Shown here one piece after another: positions 24,969 through 34,412 of a stretch of 64,000 nt of DNA. The DNA comes from JAUWVG01 sp964633715 (GTDB lineage Bacteria; Acidobacteriota; Aminicenantia; Aminicenantales; Aminicenantaceae). Under the pieces are notes generated by a model. The model did not search any database and was not told the origin of the DNA. It saw only the letters and a program-made list of their open reading frames with translations. The stretch's first letter is position 1; the number at the start of each line of letters is the position of its first letter. The DNA lies in NCBI GenBank assembly GCA_964633715.1, contig CAZWHQ010000001.1:62001-126000 (forward strand). The letters run 5' to 3'. Position numbers and translations under genes: made by a program.

Positions 24969-26591
24969 ATGAATACTCAAAGACGATTACAAATGAACAA
25001 TCTCGCATCTGGTTTTGGTATAAAAAAAACAGCTTCAAAAATAGCTGCAGGATTTTTTCTTTCTCTTTTGATCTTGGTTTTGTCTGGTTTGCCACTAATG
25101 TCGACCACTATCACACTTGTCCATACCAATGACACTCACGGCCGCTACCTCCCCTATACTATCAAGCAGGAAAACAAGGATAGGTTAGTCGGTGGGATGG
25201 AGGCTCTCAGCCATTATCTCAATGAGATCAGAAAAACGGAAAAGAATGTTCTGGTGATCGATAAGGGTGACATCATGACCGGCACTTTCGCCACAACCTT
25301 AACATATAAAGGTGTCATTGGCGGTGTGATGATCGAGTTCTTGAACAGACTAGATTATGATCTCTGGAATTTCGGGAACCATGAATTCGATAAAGGAATA
25401 GAGAATGCCCTAGGACTGGCAGCCTTGGCTGATTTTCCAACAATCCAGGCCAATATAATCTACTCAAAGGATAAAAAACTGCTGGGGAATAAGCCCTATG
25501 TTATCTTTGAGATTGAAAGTCTGAAAGTTGGCGTGATCGCAGTCATGGAGGAAAATTTCCTTGTTGAAGTGAGTAAGGAGATGGTAGAGGGATTGGATGT
25601 TCTGCCTATGGTTCCTGCACTTAACTCCTATATGTCAGATTTGAGAAGAGCAGCAGATTTGGTGGTTGTGATTGTTCATTCCGGATTTAAAGATGGATTG
25701 AGGATTGCACAGGATGTTCCCGGGATCGATGTCGTTTTGTGTGCTTCGGAAGACGGACGATTTCAGAAAGAAAATGGAGTCCTGGTCCAGTCGACAAAGG
25801 GACATCAGCAAACACTGGGGTATCTCAAGTTAGATGTTGAAGAGGGAAATATTGTCAATTATGAGCAGAAATTGATTGAACTTTGGGCGGATATTAAATT
25901 GACTCCATCTCCCCGGATCAGTTCTCTTGTCGATGAAATTGACAAAGCGATCGGGAAAGAATGCAAGAAAGTGATTGGGGAAGCCAAGGCAGACTATATG
26001 AAACTTGACTATCCTAAGGAAACTTTAAATGTCGAGAATTCTCTCGGGAACTGGATAACCGATGTCATGCGCTGGAAGACACACGTCCAAATTGGCTTTC
26101 ACAACAGCGGTGCCATCAGATCGAATATTCTGGCCGGGAACATCTGTGTCCAAGATGTATTTGAGACTTCGCCGTTCAATAACACACTTGTGGTCTTTGA
26201 AATCACAGGGGAGCAGCTAAAAGATATCCTTGAACTCGATGTGGAAAGAATAAGAGATCGACTGCAGGTGTCTGGATTAGCTTATAAATACTATCCACAT
26301 GAAAAAAAAGAGTACGGGAAAAGAGTGGACTTCATCACGGTGAATGGAGATATTGTCGTAAAAGACGGGGACATTCTGCTGCCGGAGAAAAAATTTACGG
26401 TGGTCAGTAACGACTATGTTGTCGGTCACGCCGAGGATAAATATTTTGGATTTCCAGTCCCTAATTCGAAAAACACTATGTTTCCCCTGGATCAAACTCT
26501 AGTCGAGTGGTTGGAAAAATACAAAATTCTCAACTACAAAAACGAATCCAGAATTGTCCGGATAATAGAATCCCCCTTAGATAAACAATGA
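24969..26591 (+). CDS. 5'-nucleotidase/UshA-family metallophosphoesterase, exported
   Basis: About 540 residues from ATG 24969; ATG 24993 is equally possible, as no clear ribosome site marks either. A signal peptide follows a basic N-terminus. The metallophosphoesterase domain shows LVHTNDTHGRYLP (first metal ligands), DKGDIMTG, and FGNHEFDKG (NHE motif). The C-terminal 5_nucleotid_C domain shows SLGNWITDVMR and FHNSGAIRSNI, then ETSPFNN. Known enzymes remove phosphate from extracellular nucleotides in the periplasm. Sometimes such proteins also hydrolyse UDP-sugars; the substrate here is open. The gene stands alone. Confidence 0.9.
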   Translation: MNTQRRLQMNNLASGFGIKKTASKIAAGFFLSLLILVLSGLPLMSTTITLVHTNDTHGRYLPYTIKQENKDRLVGGMEALSHYLNEIRKTEKNVLVIDKGDIMTGTFATTLTYKGVIGGVMIEFLNRLDYDLWNFGNHEFDKGIENALGLAALADFPTIQANIIYSKDKKLLGNKPYVIFEIESLKVGVIAVMEENFLVEVSKEMVEGLDVLPMVPALNSYMSDLRRAADLVVVIVHSGFKDGLRIAQDVPGIDVVLCASEDGRFQKENGVLVQSTKGHQQTLGYLKLDVEEGNIVNYEQKLIELWADIKLTPSPRISSLVDEIDKAIGKECKKVIGEAKADYMKLDYPKETLNVENSLGNWITDVMRWKTHVQIGFHNSGAIRSNILAGNICVQDVFETSPFNNTLVVFEITGEQLKDILELDVERIRDRLQVSGLAYKYYPHEKKEYGKRVDFITVNGDIVVKDGDILLPEKKFTVVSNDYVVGHAEDKYFGFPVPNSKNTMFPLDQTLVEWLEKYKILNYKNESRIVRIIESPLDKQ

Positions 26592-26698
26592 TCCAAATCC
26601 GTGTATTTCCGACATATGTTATGGTATCTGTTTTCTGTATTTCCAGGATAAATCCGGAAGAAGATAGATAGCGATTTGTTTTCTTTTTTAACAGTTGA

Positions 26699-27742
26699 AT
26701 GAAAAAAATACTCAGACAAATTCATTCTTCAGCCCCTTTGCGAATAAATGACATCGGAGGCTGGACTGATACATGGTTTTCAAAAGAAGGGCATGTACTC
26801 AATATGGCCGTGTCTCCTCGTATAGAGGTGGATATTTTTGTTTTTGACATTCGGGAAGGGGAAGGAACGCAAAATCGTGTAAGGGTTCATTTGGTTGATA
26901 CGGGTGAAGTTCTTTTTATAAATCCTGAAGAACCCGATCTTTCCATTCACCCTCTTATTCAGGGAACCCTTAACTCGCTGTTAATTCCAAAAAGACAAAA
27001 ATTGGATATCCATATCCGTTCTTCTTTTCCGCCGGGAAGTGCGGTTGGCACATCGGCTTCCATGTGTGTGGCACTTCTTGGTGCTCTCGGTGCTCTAATA
27101 CCGAAGAGGTTTTCTGCCGAAGAGATTGCCGCTCTTGCCCATCAGGTTGAGACTGATAAATTGGGTATGCAAAGTGGCATCCAGGATCAGATATGCGCAA
27201 CATATGGAGGCGTGTGTGATATACGCATTTCAAAATATCCAGAAGCCCAAGTGTCACAAGTCTCAATTGGCCAAAAGTTAACGGAGGATTTAAACAAACA
27301 GTTGTGTCTTATCTATCTTGGAGGTGCACACAGGTCTTCAGATATTCATGAACGTGTGATTGATTCTCTCGACGATAAAAGCCCTCAAGCTGAAGCGCTT
27401 AAAGAACTCCGAAACCTGGCAGAAGAAGGCAAAGCCAGTCTGATAAGCGAAGATCTGGCTCATCTCGGCTGCGTGATGATCCGTAACAACGAATTACAGA
27501 GAGCCCTTCATCCTGATTTGATCTCAGAGCAGGCCGATGTCGTGATCAAAATTGCGGAAAAATGCGGCGCTTTCGGTTGGAAAGTGAACGGAGCTGGAGG
27601 ACAGGGTGGATCCTTGACTATTTTAAGCAGTCAGGACAGAGTTTCTCGAAAAAAAATGATCACGGACATTAAAAACCTGGGACAAGGGATTCAACACCTT
27701 CAGGTTAAACTGTCTTCTGAAGGCCTATCAGTAAGCGGTTGA
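26699..27742 (+). CDS. GHMP-family sugar kinase
   Basis: 347 residues. The N-terminus SAPLRINDIGGWTDTWF is the usual GHMP kinase start of sugar kinases related to D-glycero-D-manno-heptose-7-phosphate kinase and fucokinase. The ATP loop is PPGSAVGTSASMCVALLGAL. The C-terminal motif KVNGAGGQGGS is the glycine-rich GHMP motif 3. Likely phosphorylates a sugar for cell-surface polysaccharide or sugar catabolism. It follows the nucleotidase by 107 bp with no overlap, and probably has its own promoter. Confidence 0.85.
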   Translation: MKKILRQIHSSAPLRINDIGGWTDTWFSKEGHVLNMAVSPRIEVDIFVFDIREGEGTQNRVRVHLVDTGEVLFINPEEPDLSIHPLIQGTLNSLLIPKRQKLDIHIRSSFPPGSAVGTSASMCVALLGALGALIPKRFSAEEIAALAHQVETDKLGMQSGIQDQICATYGGVCDIRISKYPEAQVSQVSIGQKLTEDLNKQLCLIYLGGAHRSSDIHERVIDSLDDKSPQAEALKELRNLAEEGKASLISEDLAHLGCVMIRNNELQRALHPDLISEQADVVIKIAEKCGAFGWKVNGAGGQGGSLTILSSQDRVSRKKMITDIKNLGQGIQHLQVKLSSEGLSVSG

Positions 27743-27895
27743 TTCTCTCCATTTTTTTGATGCCGATCCCCTCCTTCTTTAAGCTTTTGCGGATGAAAAG
27801 CGACAGTGCACCTCTGAATCTTCCTGAGACTGAAAGCACAGGAAAAGAGAGGCCGTTAAATTCAGAATTTGATAAAAATTTCTGAAAGAATTATC

Positions 27896-28639
27896 ATGAA
27901 TCTGAAAAGCACACACATGAAACGGACCATCATTTTTTTTGTTTTAATGTTAACGCTCGCGTACTTTTCGTACAGCGCCGATACTTACATCAAACAGGTT
28001 ATTCAACACAAAGCTTATATGCTTGATGGACAGGAGCATGAGGCAAAGGAAGAAATTATTGAGACCTGGATAGACAAAAATAAGCTGGCCTTAAATGGAC
28101 AAGGGCGATCCCTGATTGTTCTTCTCGATAAAAAAGTCATCTACTCTATCGATCACGTAAAAAAAACTTATGTTGAGATGAGAGTTCCTGTAGACATCCA
28201 TTTATATTTTCCGGAATCCCTAGAACAGCTCATGGGACAAGTGGCTGTTTCCGTGACTCCGACTGATGAAATTCAGAAATTTGGAAAACGAGAATGCAGA
28301 TTGTATGAAGTGAATATCGATTCTTTAACGGTATCGATGAAGATGAAGGTGTGGGCAACCTTTGATGTCCCTTTTGATGGAAAATCCTATCTGGAGAAGA
28401 TGTATCCTGAGCTGGCTAAAGTGACCTACCTGTTGACCGACCTCGCAGTCGCTGAATTATTAAAAATTGAAGGATTCCACTTTCGCACGGAACTGACACT
28501 TAATTTTATGGGAGCTGAAATGGAGTCTATCCATGAAATCGTGGAAATGACCAGGAAGTCCGCTCCTGATGACATCTATTCCCTTCCCCGTGATTACACA
28601 AAAAAAGACCGCCTTTCTCTTAAAGATTTTTTGTATTGA
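27896..28639 (+). CDS. DUF4412-like exported protein (intact paralogue)
   Basis: 247 residues from ATG 27896, or 240 from ATG 27917, which gives the more compact signal peptide (KRTIIFFVLMLTLAYFSYS). The mature protein starts ADTYIKQVIQHKA and includes TWIDKNKLAL, KKTYVEMRVPVDI, the segment KMKVWATFDVPFDGKSYLEK and a terminal DDIYSLPRDY. The pattern is that of DUF4412-type periplasmic proteins of unknown function. It is a tandem paralogue of the next gene, clearly alignable over the whole length, which lets the interrupted copy be recognised. Confidence 0.78.
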   Translation: MNLKSTHMKRTIIFFVLMLTLAYFSYSADTYIKQVIQHKAYMLDGQEHEAKEEIIETWIDKNKLALNGQGRSLIVLLDKKVIYSIDHVKKTYVEMRVPVDIHLYFPESLEQLMGQVAVSVTPTDEIQKFGKRECRLYEVNIDSLTVSMKMKVWATFDVPFDGKSYLEKMYPELAKVTYLLTDLAVAELLKIEGFHFRTELTLNFMGAEMESIHEIVEMTRKSAPDDIYSLPRDYTKKDRLSLKDFLY

Positions 28640-28649
28640 TTTTTCCCAT

Positions 28650-28678
28650 TTGAAAATATGGGTATGGCATGTTATAAA
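28650..28678 (+). promoter_or_regulatory. sigma70-like promoter for the second DUF4412-like gene
   Basis: TTGAAA (28650-28655) and TATAAA (28673-28678) are spaced by exactly 17 bp, just after the stop of the first paralogue. The start codon at 28698 has TAGGAGG upstream. The second copy therefore seems to have its own promoter with a very short leader. Confidence 0.65.
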
Positions 28679-28697
28679 ATCGACTAGGAGGTTTTTT

Positions 28698-29426
28698 ATG
28701 AAAAAATGTTTTTTTATTTTTGTTTTAGTTGTCCTGACAACCGGATTGGTTACTGCTGATGTCTATATTAAGCAGAAAATTCATACAGATGCCATCAGCA
28801 TGATGGGGCAAAGCCAACCAGCTGTTGATGATTTCAGTGAAATTTGGTTCACAGAAAACAAAATGGCCATGCATTCTCCAGGCACGTCCATTATTGTCGA
28901 TATGGCTAAAAAGGTTGTCTTAATGGTCAATACTGAAGGAAAGACATATGTGGAAATGGAAATCCCTGTTGATTTTTCCAAGTACATTCCAGATGAGATG
29001 GCCCAGATGGCCCAGATGATGCTTCAAACTTCCGTAACGGTCCAGCCGACCGGTGAAACGGCCACAATAAATAACTGAAAATGTGAGGGTTATGACGTCA
29101 ACATGGACATGATGATGTTTCAGATGAAAACAAAAGTCTGGGCCAGCAAGGATGTCCCTTTTGATTGGAAAGAGCTCATGAACACATATCTGGAGATGTC
29201 AAAAGTGGCTCTTAGGTTGAACGATCAATCTATCAAGGAAATGGCAAAAATAGATGGATACCAGATTAAGAGCGAGACAACCATGAATATGATGGGATCA
29301 GACGTCAATTCATACCAGGAAGTGGTTGAAATTTCCCAGAAAGCGGCTCCGGCAGGGACCTATACGGTGCCTGAAGGATTTGCGAAGCAGGATAAATTAT
29401 CGAGTGCTGACTTGATGAAGAGATAG
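28698..29426 (+). pseudogene. DUF4412-like exported protein interrupted by an in-frame TGA
   Basis: From the ATG at 28698 the frame encodes a signal peptide and 126 residues, stops at TGA 29076-29078, and then continues in the same frame for 115 codons to a normal stop at 29426. Both halves align to the upstream paralogue: ADVYIKQKIHTDA, then KTYVEMEIPVDF, the TGA, and after it KCEGYDVNM and MKTKVWASKDVPFDW. There is no frameshift. Likely a TGG to TGA (or CGA to TGA) nonsense mutation or a base-call error; translational readthrough is possible. Selenocysteine is less likely because no good SECIS-like hairpin is apparent directly after the codon, although a cysteine stands two residues downstream. 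Strong ribosome site AGGAGG and a good promoter remain. Confidence 0.8.
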
Positions 29427-29498
29427 CTCCCTCTTCTTCGATTTATCCTCTCACTTAAAAATAGCCATCGAAAAAAATTAGTTTTTGTGTGTAGTTCT

Positions 29499-30668
29499 AT
29501 GAAAAAAGCTTATATAGGCAATTGTGTACTCTCTGATAGGCTCTTGCCGCGGGGGATGGTTGTTGTTGAGGGAGAGCACATTCTTTCTGTATCCGATTTC
29601 GGCAATGCGGCCGTAACCAGAGGATTTGAAATCGTCGATTTGGGCGAAAATTTTATCGCCCCCGGTTTTATCGATCTTCATCTCCACGGGGCTCTTGGCA
29701 AGGACATCTTGGATGCCGATGTAGAGAGCTTAAAAATCATCTCTTCCTTTCAAGCCCTCCATGGTGTGACCGGATTTGTCGGAGCTACAATGTCCACATC
29801 CGTTGATTCCCTGGTCCGTGTATTGGACGTGGTCAAGGCCGCTCAATCTTTATCTTTGGAGTCGGAAATTCTTGGCGTCTACATTGAAGGGCCATATATC
29901 AATGTCAATAAAAAGGGTGCACATAACTCTCGATTTGTTGGGAATCTCGATGAAGAAGAGACAAAACGAATCCTGGATGTGCTGAATGGATTGACGGCCA
30001 TCATTCCTTTCGCTCCTGAAATCCCTCAGTACTTGAGTCTGATCCCCCTATTTAAAAAAAGAGGAGTGACGATAGCTATTGGACATTCCGATGCAACATA
30101 CACTCAGGCCATCAAAAGTTTTAATGCAGGCGTTTCTCATGCGACTCATCTGTTCAATGCCATGAGAGAGTTTCATCACCGTGAACCTGGAGTTGTCGGT
30201 GCCGTGTTCGATTCAGATACAGTGACGTCCGAGATTATCGCCGATGGAGTGCATATGCATCCGGCTTCAATCCGGATCGCTCTTGCACAAATGGGTGTCG
30301 ACCGTCTTTGCCTGGTGACTGATTCCGTCAGGGCATCTGGAATGGGGGATGGAGTGTATGAAATGGAAAATTCTCAGGTTTTTATAGAGGGAGGAAAAGC
30401 CGTCTTATTGGAATCTAACACTCTGGCCGGAAGTGTTTTGCCTATCAATAGAGCGATGAAAAATGTTTTGGAGTGGTGTCATTTGAGTGTACCAGAGATC
30501 GTTAAAATGGTGACATCAAACCCAGCATGTATTCTCGGACAGGAAGATAGAATAGGGCATTTAAAAGAAGGACATCAAGCGAATCTCGTTTTTTTTGACG
30601 GTGAATTCAACATAAAAAAGACAGTTTTAAAAGGCCGAGAGGTCTATTCTCAAACAGAGTTTGAATGA
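29499..30668 (+). CDS. nagA: N-acetylglucosamine-6-phosphate deacetylase
   Basis: 389 residues from ATG 29499. Amidohydrolase metal motif DLHLHGALGKD, then EGPYINVNKKGAHN, GHSDATYTQA, THLFNAM (metal ligand His), HHREPG and LVTDSVRASG, all NagA landmarks. It converts GlcNAc-6-P to GlcN-6-P and acetate in the cytoplasm. It is convergent with nagB, whose end lies only 9 bp away, so the two steps are encoded back to back on opposite strands. Confidence 0.95.
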   Translation: MKKAYIGNCVLSDRLLPRGMVVVEGEHILSVSDFGNAAVTRGFEIVDLGENFIAPGFIDLHLHGALGKDILDADVESLKIISSFQALHGVTGFVGATMSTSVDSLVRVLDVVKAAQSLSLESEILGVYIEGPYINVNKKGAHNSRFVGNLDEEETKRILDVLNGLTAIIPFAPEIPQYLSLIPLFKKRGVTIAIGHSDATYTQAIKSFNAGVSHATHLFNAMREFHHREPGVVGAVFDSDTVTSEIIADGVHMHPASIRIALAQMGVDRLCLVTDSVRASGMGDGVYEMENSQVFIEGGKAVLLESNTLAGSVLPINRAMKNVLEWCHLSVPEIVKMVTSNPACILGQEDRIGHLKEGHQANLVFFDGEFNIKKTVLKGREVYSQTEFE

Positions 30669-30677
30669 TTCGGTAGA

Positions 30678-31472
30678 TCATACCTTTTTTAGGTATCTAT
30701 CAACACCTTTTTTGTTTTTATACACCCAGCGATAATAATCTTTCCTAAAGAGTCGAGAAGCCGCGTCCTCATCGAGGATGATCTTGACGTCGGGATGAAT
30801 CTGCAGAACTGAAGCGGGAACCATAGCCGTAATCGGACCTTCGACACTTTTCTTTATCGCCTCTCCCTTATTTTCCCCAAATGCAAGAAGGAGGATGGTT
30901 CTGGCTTCCATGATGGTTCCTATCCCCATCGTTAGACAGTAACAGGGCACGTCTTCACCTTCTTTAAAAAAACGTCTGTTGGCTTCTATGGTTTCCTTGG
31001 TCAGTGTTTTAGCCCGAGTTCTTGAGGCAAGCGAAGAGCTGGGTTCGTTGAATCCGATGTGGCCGTTTTCACCAATTCCCAGTAGCTGTATATCGATACC
31101 ACCAACACTTTTAATTGAGGCCTCATACTGCTGGCAGTGTTCATCGATGTCTTCCGGTAATCCATGGAGCCCATGGATGTTATCTTCTCTTATATTTATT
31201 TGGCCGTATAGATTTTTTTTCATATAGGCGGCAAAACTCTGAGGGTGATCTTCTTTTAACCCAAGATATTCGTCCAGACTAAAGGCTCGTGTCTCGGAAA
31301 AATCTATGTCTCCTTGTTTGTACGAATCGATCAGTTTTACATACACGCCAAGAGGGGTTCGTCCTGTAGCCAGTCCAAGGACAATGTTTTTCTTTCTCTG
31401 CCATTTATGAAAGATAATTTGATAGGCCTCTGAACAGATTTCGTCGTAGTCTGCTTTAATGATGATTTCCAT
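30678..31472 (-). CDS. nagB: glucosamine-6-phosphate deaminase
   Basis: 264 residues, the usual NagB length. LGLATGRTPLGVYVKL (phosphate-binding), SLDEYLGL (catalytic Asp/Glu area), and GIGENGHIGFNEP are family signatures. It converts GlcN-6-P to fructose-6-phosphate and ammonia. Its start overlaps the end of the phosphohexomutase gene by 17 bp, so it is the last gene of a three-gene minus-strand operon and delivers the product of nagA into glycolysis. Confidence 0.95.
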   Translation of the reverse strand: MEIIIKADYDEICSEAYQIIFHKWQRKKNIVLGLATGRTPLGVYVKLIDSYKQGDIDFSETRAFSLDEYLGLKEDHPQSFAAYMKKNLYGQINIREDNIHGLHGLPEDIDEHCQQYEASIKSVGGIDIQLLGIGENGHIGFNEPSSSLASRTRAKTLTKETIEANRRFFKEGEDVPCYCLTMGIGTIMEARTILLLAFGENKGEAIKKSVEGPITAMVPASVLQIHPDVKIILDEDAASRLFRKDYYRWVYKNKKGVDRYLKKV

Positions 31473-32829
31473 CTAGAATGTCCTTTATGTCTTGTTTGCA
31501 GCGGTCGATTTGGCTTTTTGCCTTTTGTCGACTTTTTGCTTCGGCAAAAATCCGGATGATGGGTTCGGTGTTGGAGGGTCTGATGTGCAACCAAGAGTCT
31601 TTATAGTCGATTTTCAGTCCATCTAAGAAAGAAATGTTTTCACTGCGTTTTTGGTTCTGGCGCAAAAGCCGAAGGAGGCGGTAAGCCTGTTCATACGATC
31701 CTTCGATCTTATCCTTAACCATATAATATTTGGGGATGCCTGCATGAAGTTGAGAAATGGACTTTCCCGAAAAAGCCATAGCTTCAAGAATCAAACCCAT
31801 GGCCGTAAAGCTGTCTCGACAGGGATGAATTGTTGGGAATATTACTCCTCCGTTGCCTTCTCCTCCGATGATGGCCCTTTTTTGAAGAATTTGTTCGACA
31901 ACATTGATTTCCCCGATCTTTGTTCGATAGACAGGAACCTTGTACTTTCGGGCAATATCCTCGATGACCCGGGAAGTAGACAGGTTGACAGCGACCGGAC
32001 CAGATTTTTTACTCAAGACAAAATCCACAGCTAGGGCCAGTGTCATCTCATCTCCAAGAGGAGTTCCATTGTCACTGACAATGGCCAGCCGGTCAGCATC
32101 TGCATCTTGAATAAAACCGATATCCGCTCCATTTTTTTTGACCTCCCGGCCTAAATGGAGGATGTTTTCTGCAGAAAGTTCATGATGGATAGGGATTCCA
32201 TCCTTTCTTTTTTGATCGATTTGGACAACCCGGCATCCCAAGCGGCTAAGAAACTCAGGAAGAAGTCTTGCTCCTGCCCCATTGCAGCAGTCAGCCACAA
32301 CCATATATTTTTTCTTTTGGATGGATTTGATATCTAGATAGTCCAGAAGCTTGTTCAAATGAGGCTGCGTTGGGTTTTTTTCGATAACGGTTTTTTTATA
32401 CCGGTCTACAGTTACCCAGGAGAATTCCCCTTGATGATAGATATCCAAAAATTCCTGAACCTGGAAATAATTGAGGAACAGTCCACGTCCACTGATGAAT
32501 TTTAAACCGTTCCACTCCGGGGGATTGTGGCTGGCCGTAACAACGATGGCGCCGACAGCCGAGCTTTCCTTTGAAAGGACCATTGTGCTCGGGATCGGGC
32601 ATAGACCGATATCGATCGGTTGACAGCCCACGGACAGCAATCCGGCCAAAACGGCATTTTTGATCATTTGGCCTGAGGCTCTCGCATCTTGACCGATGAT
32701 AACTTTTCCGGTTCCGACATATGTTCCAAAAGCTTGGGCGAATCTTGCGGCCAATTGCGGAGTGAGGCTGTCTCCAACAACACCTCGGAGTCCTGAAACA
32801 CCAATTTTTAATGAGAGTCCTTTTTTCAT
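31456..32829 (-). CDS. phosphohexomutase, GlmM/ManB-like, active-site serine present
   Basis: 457 residues of the alpha-D-phosphohexomutase superfamily. The start IGVSGLRGVVGDSLTPQ, catalytic phosphoserine TASHNP (Ser100), metal loop DADADR (242-247), sugar loop GEGNGG and phosphate-binding RPSNTEPIIRI are all there. The usual DGxFPxxxPEPxxEN segment is altered to KDGIPIHHELSAEN. It is likely phosphoglucosamine or phosphoglucose/mannose mutase. It lies 3 bp behind a second, catalytically degenerate copy and overlaps nagB. Confidence 0.88.
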   Translation of the reverse strand: MKKGLSLKIGVSGLRGVVGDSLTPQLAARFAQAFGTYVGTGKVIIGQDARASGQMIKNAVLAGLLSVGCQPIDIGLCPIPSTMVLSKESSAVGAIVVTASHNPPEWNGLKFISGRGLFLNYFQVQEFLDIYHQGEFSWVTVDRYKKTVIEKNPTQPHLNKLLDYLDIKSIQKKKYMVVADCCNGAGARLLPEFLSRLGCRVVQIDQKRKDGIPIHHELSAENILHLGREVKKNGADIGFIQDADADRLAIVSDNGTPLGDEMTLALAVDFVLSKKSGPVAVNLSTSRVIEDIARKYKVPVYRTKIGEINVVEQILQKRAIIGGEGNGGVIFPTIHPCRDSFTAMGLILEAMAFSGKSISQLHAGIPKYYMVKDKIEGSYEQAYRLLRLLRQNQKRSENISFLDGLKIDYKDSWLHIRPSNTEPIIRIFAEAKSRQKAKSQIDRCKQDIKDILDGNHH

Positions 32830-32832
32830 TGG

Positions 32833-34179
32833 CTATATATACTGGGTAATGAAATTGACAGCCTTCTCCAGTCTTGTCTCTGCCTTTTTTTTAGTTACGC
32901 TCTCCGATATGATGCGGATCATAGGTTCGGTTGCCGAATTGCGGATGTGGATCCATCCATCCCTGGTCTCCATCCTTACTCCATCATTCAGATCTGTTAC
33001 GGACCGGGAATAAAGTTTTTTTATCCGGCTGACAATGGTGTGGGCCTTATGGGGAGGACAATACACTTTTTGTTTGATGATGTGGTATTTGGGGAGTTGG
33101 GCGGCCTTTTCCGATATGGAGGATTCCTCTGCAGCAAGGGATTCGAGGATCAGGCCCATTGTCAAAAACCCGTCATATGCAGGTTGGAACAAACGAACAG
33201 CCACACTTCCGCTGCCATCTCCGGCAAGAACGCCCTCTTCATATGTCAAGGCCTGGATGACATAGGATTGACCGACACGTGTTCTCAAAATCGGACAATC
33301 ATGTTTGGCGGCCACGTCTTCAATTCTCCTCGATGTGGATAAGTTGGTTAAAACTGTGCCCGGTTTTTTCCCTAAATAATAGTCCGCCACAAGGGGAAAT
33401 GTGTATTCCTCGGATAGTGTTTCTCCCCTTTCTGTAACGATGGAGACACGGCTGACATCACTGTTGAGCAGAAAACCGATGTTGGCTCCTGTGATTTTAA
33501 TGATAGAGGCCACTTCGGCCGCATTTCGTGGTCGAGGCTCTGGATCATGGGGAAAGTTGCCGTCGGGGGTATTGTTTAAGGGAATCAGTTCGCAGCCAAG
33601 TCTTTCACAGAAAATGTTTGTGATGCCTGCGCCCCCACCATTGCATGCATCAATGACAACCTTCAGTCGAGCTTTTTTTATCAGATTCACATCGAGGAAC
33701 TTCACTAGATGCTTGAAATAAGTTTGGATGTGATTTTGGCTGGTTGTCAGATTTCCCAACCTGTCTGCCCTTGCCTTTTTATACTTTTCCAAGTGGTAAA
33801 GATCGAGCATTTCTTCTCCCTGGAATTCATTGAGGTATGTTCCTTCGCTGTTGATGAAGGTCAGGGCATTCCACTGGGCATTGTTATGTCCTGCGGATAT
33901 GGATACGGCTCCCCGGGCTCGGTATTTTCTGACCTGGTATTGCAGTATTGGTGCCGGACAAATGCCCATGTCGATAACGTCACATCCCGTAGAGAGAAGT
34001 GAGGAGAGGACTGCAGAATGGAGCATGGGGCCGGAAATTCTGGAGTCTCTCCCGATAAGAACTTTTCCGGAGCGCAAGAAAGTCCCAAAAGCGCAGGCAA
34101 AGTCCATGACGAGCTCGGGAGTGATGGTCTCTCCGACTATGCCTCTAACTCCCGATATTCCAATTTTAAGCAGTTTCAC
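32833..34179 (-). CDS. phosphohexomutase paralogue with dismantled active site (probable pseudoenzyme)
   Basis: 448 residues with the full four-domain phosphohexomutase length. It aligns to its neighbour throughout (IGISGVRGIVGETITPE at the start; RNSATEPMIRI at the end). However, the catalytic TASHNP motif reads SAGHNN (95-100), with glycine for the phosphoserine; the metal loop DxDxDR reads NSDVSR (239-244), losing two of three aspartates; and the sugar loop reads GDGSGS. It keeps the canonical DGNFPHDPEP segment that the neighbour has lost. The frame is clean, so this is not simple decay. A regulatory or heteromeric partner role is inferred from the 3-bp spacing to the active copy. Confidence 0.82.
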   Translation of the reverse strand: MKLLKIGISGVRGIVGETITPELVMDFACAFGTFLRSGKVLIGRDSRISGPMLHSAVLSSLLSTGCDVIDMGICPAPILQYQVRKYRARGAVSISAGHNNAQWNALTFINSEGTYLNEFQGEEMLDLYHLEKYKKARADRLGNLTTSQNHIQTYFKHLVKFLDVNLIKKARLKVVIDACNGGGAGITNIFCERLGCELIPLNNTPDGNFPHDPEPRPRNAAEVASIIKITGANIGFLLNSDVSRVSIVTERGETLSEEYTFPLVADYYLGKKPGTVLTNLSTSRRIEDVAAKHDCPILRTRVGQSYVIQALTYEEGVLAGDGSGSVAVRLFQPAYDGFLTMGLILESLAAEESSISEKAAQLPKYHIIKQKVYCPPHKAHTIVSRIKKLYSRSVTDLNDGVRMETRDGWIHIRNSATEPMIRIISESVTKKKAETRLEKAVNFITQYI

Positions 34180-34412
34180 CTCATCACCATTTTCATTCCT
34201 TATATATCAAAAATAGATGGGACATGCTACAGAAGATACAAGTTCCTCTATAAATCGAAAATCTTCTAAAATGCTTTTTTCTTCATTTTACCCCCACTTC
34301 TCCAAACTCTATTTAAATTGTTTATGGGGATCAAATATATTCCCAATTGACCTGATTGCCAAATTTTGATTTATTTAGAGACAAGAAAGCCAGTTATTTT
34401 GGAGGACAAACC

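Noticed and set aside
24664..25095. 143-codon minus-strand ORF overlapping the 5'-nucleotidase start
   Set aside because: It lies opposite a well-supported signal peptide coding region, has no ribosome site, and its composition is not protein-like over most of its length.
29076..29078. TGA as a selenocysteine codon
   Set aside because: No convincing SECIS-type hairpin at the correct distance after the codon; the aligned paralogue position is not a cysteine. Nonsense mutation is simpler, although not proven.
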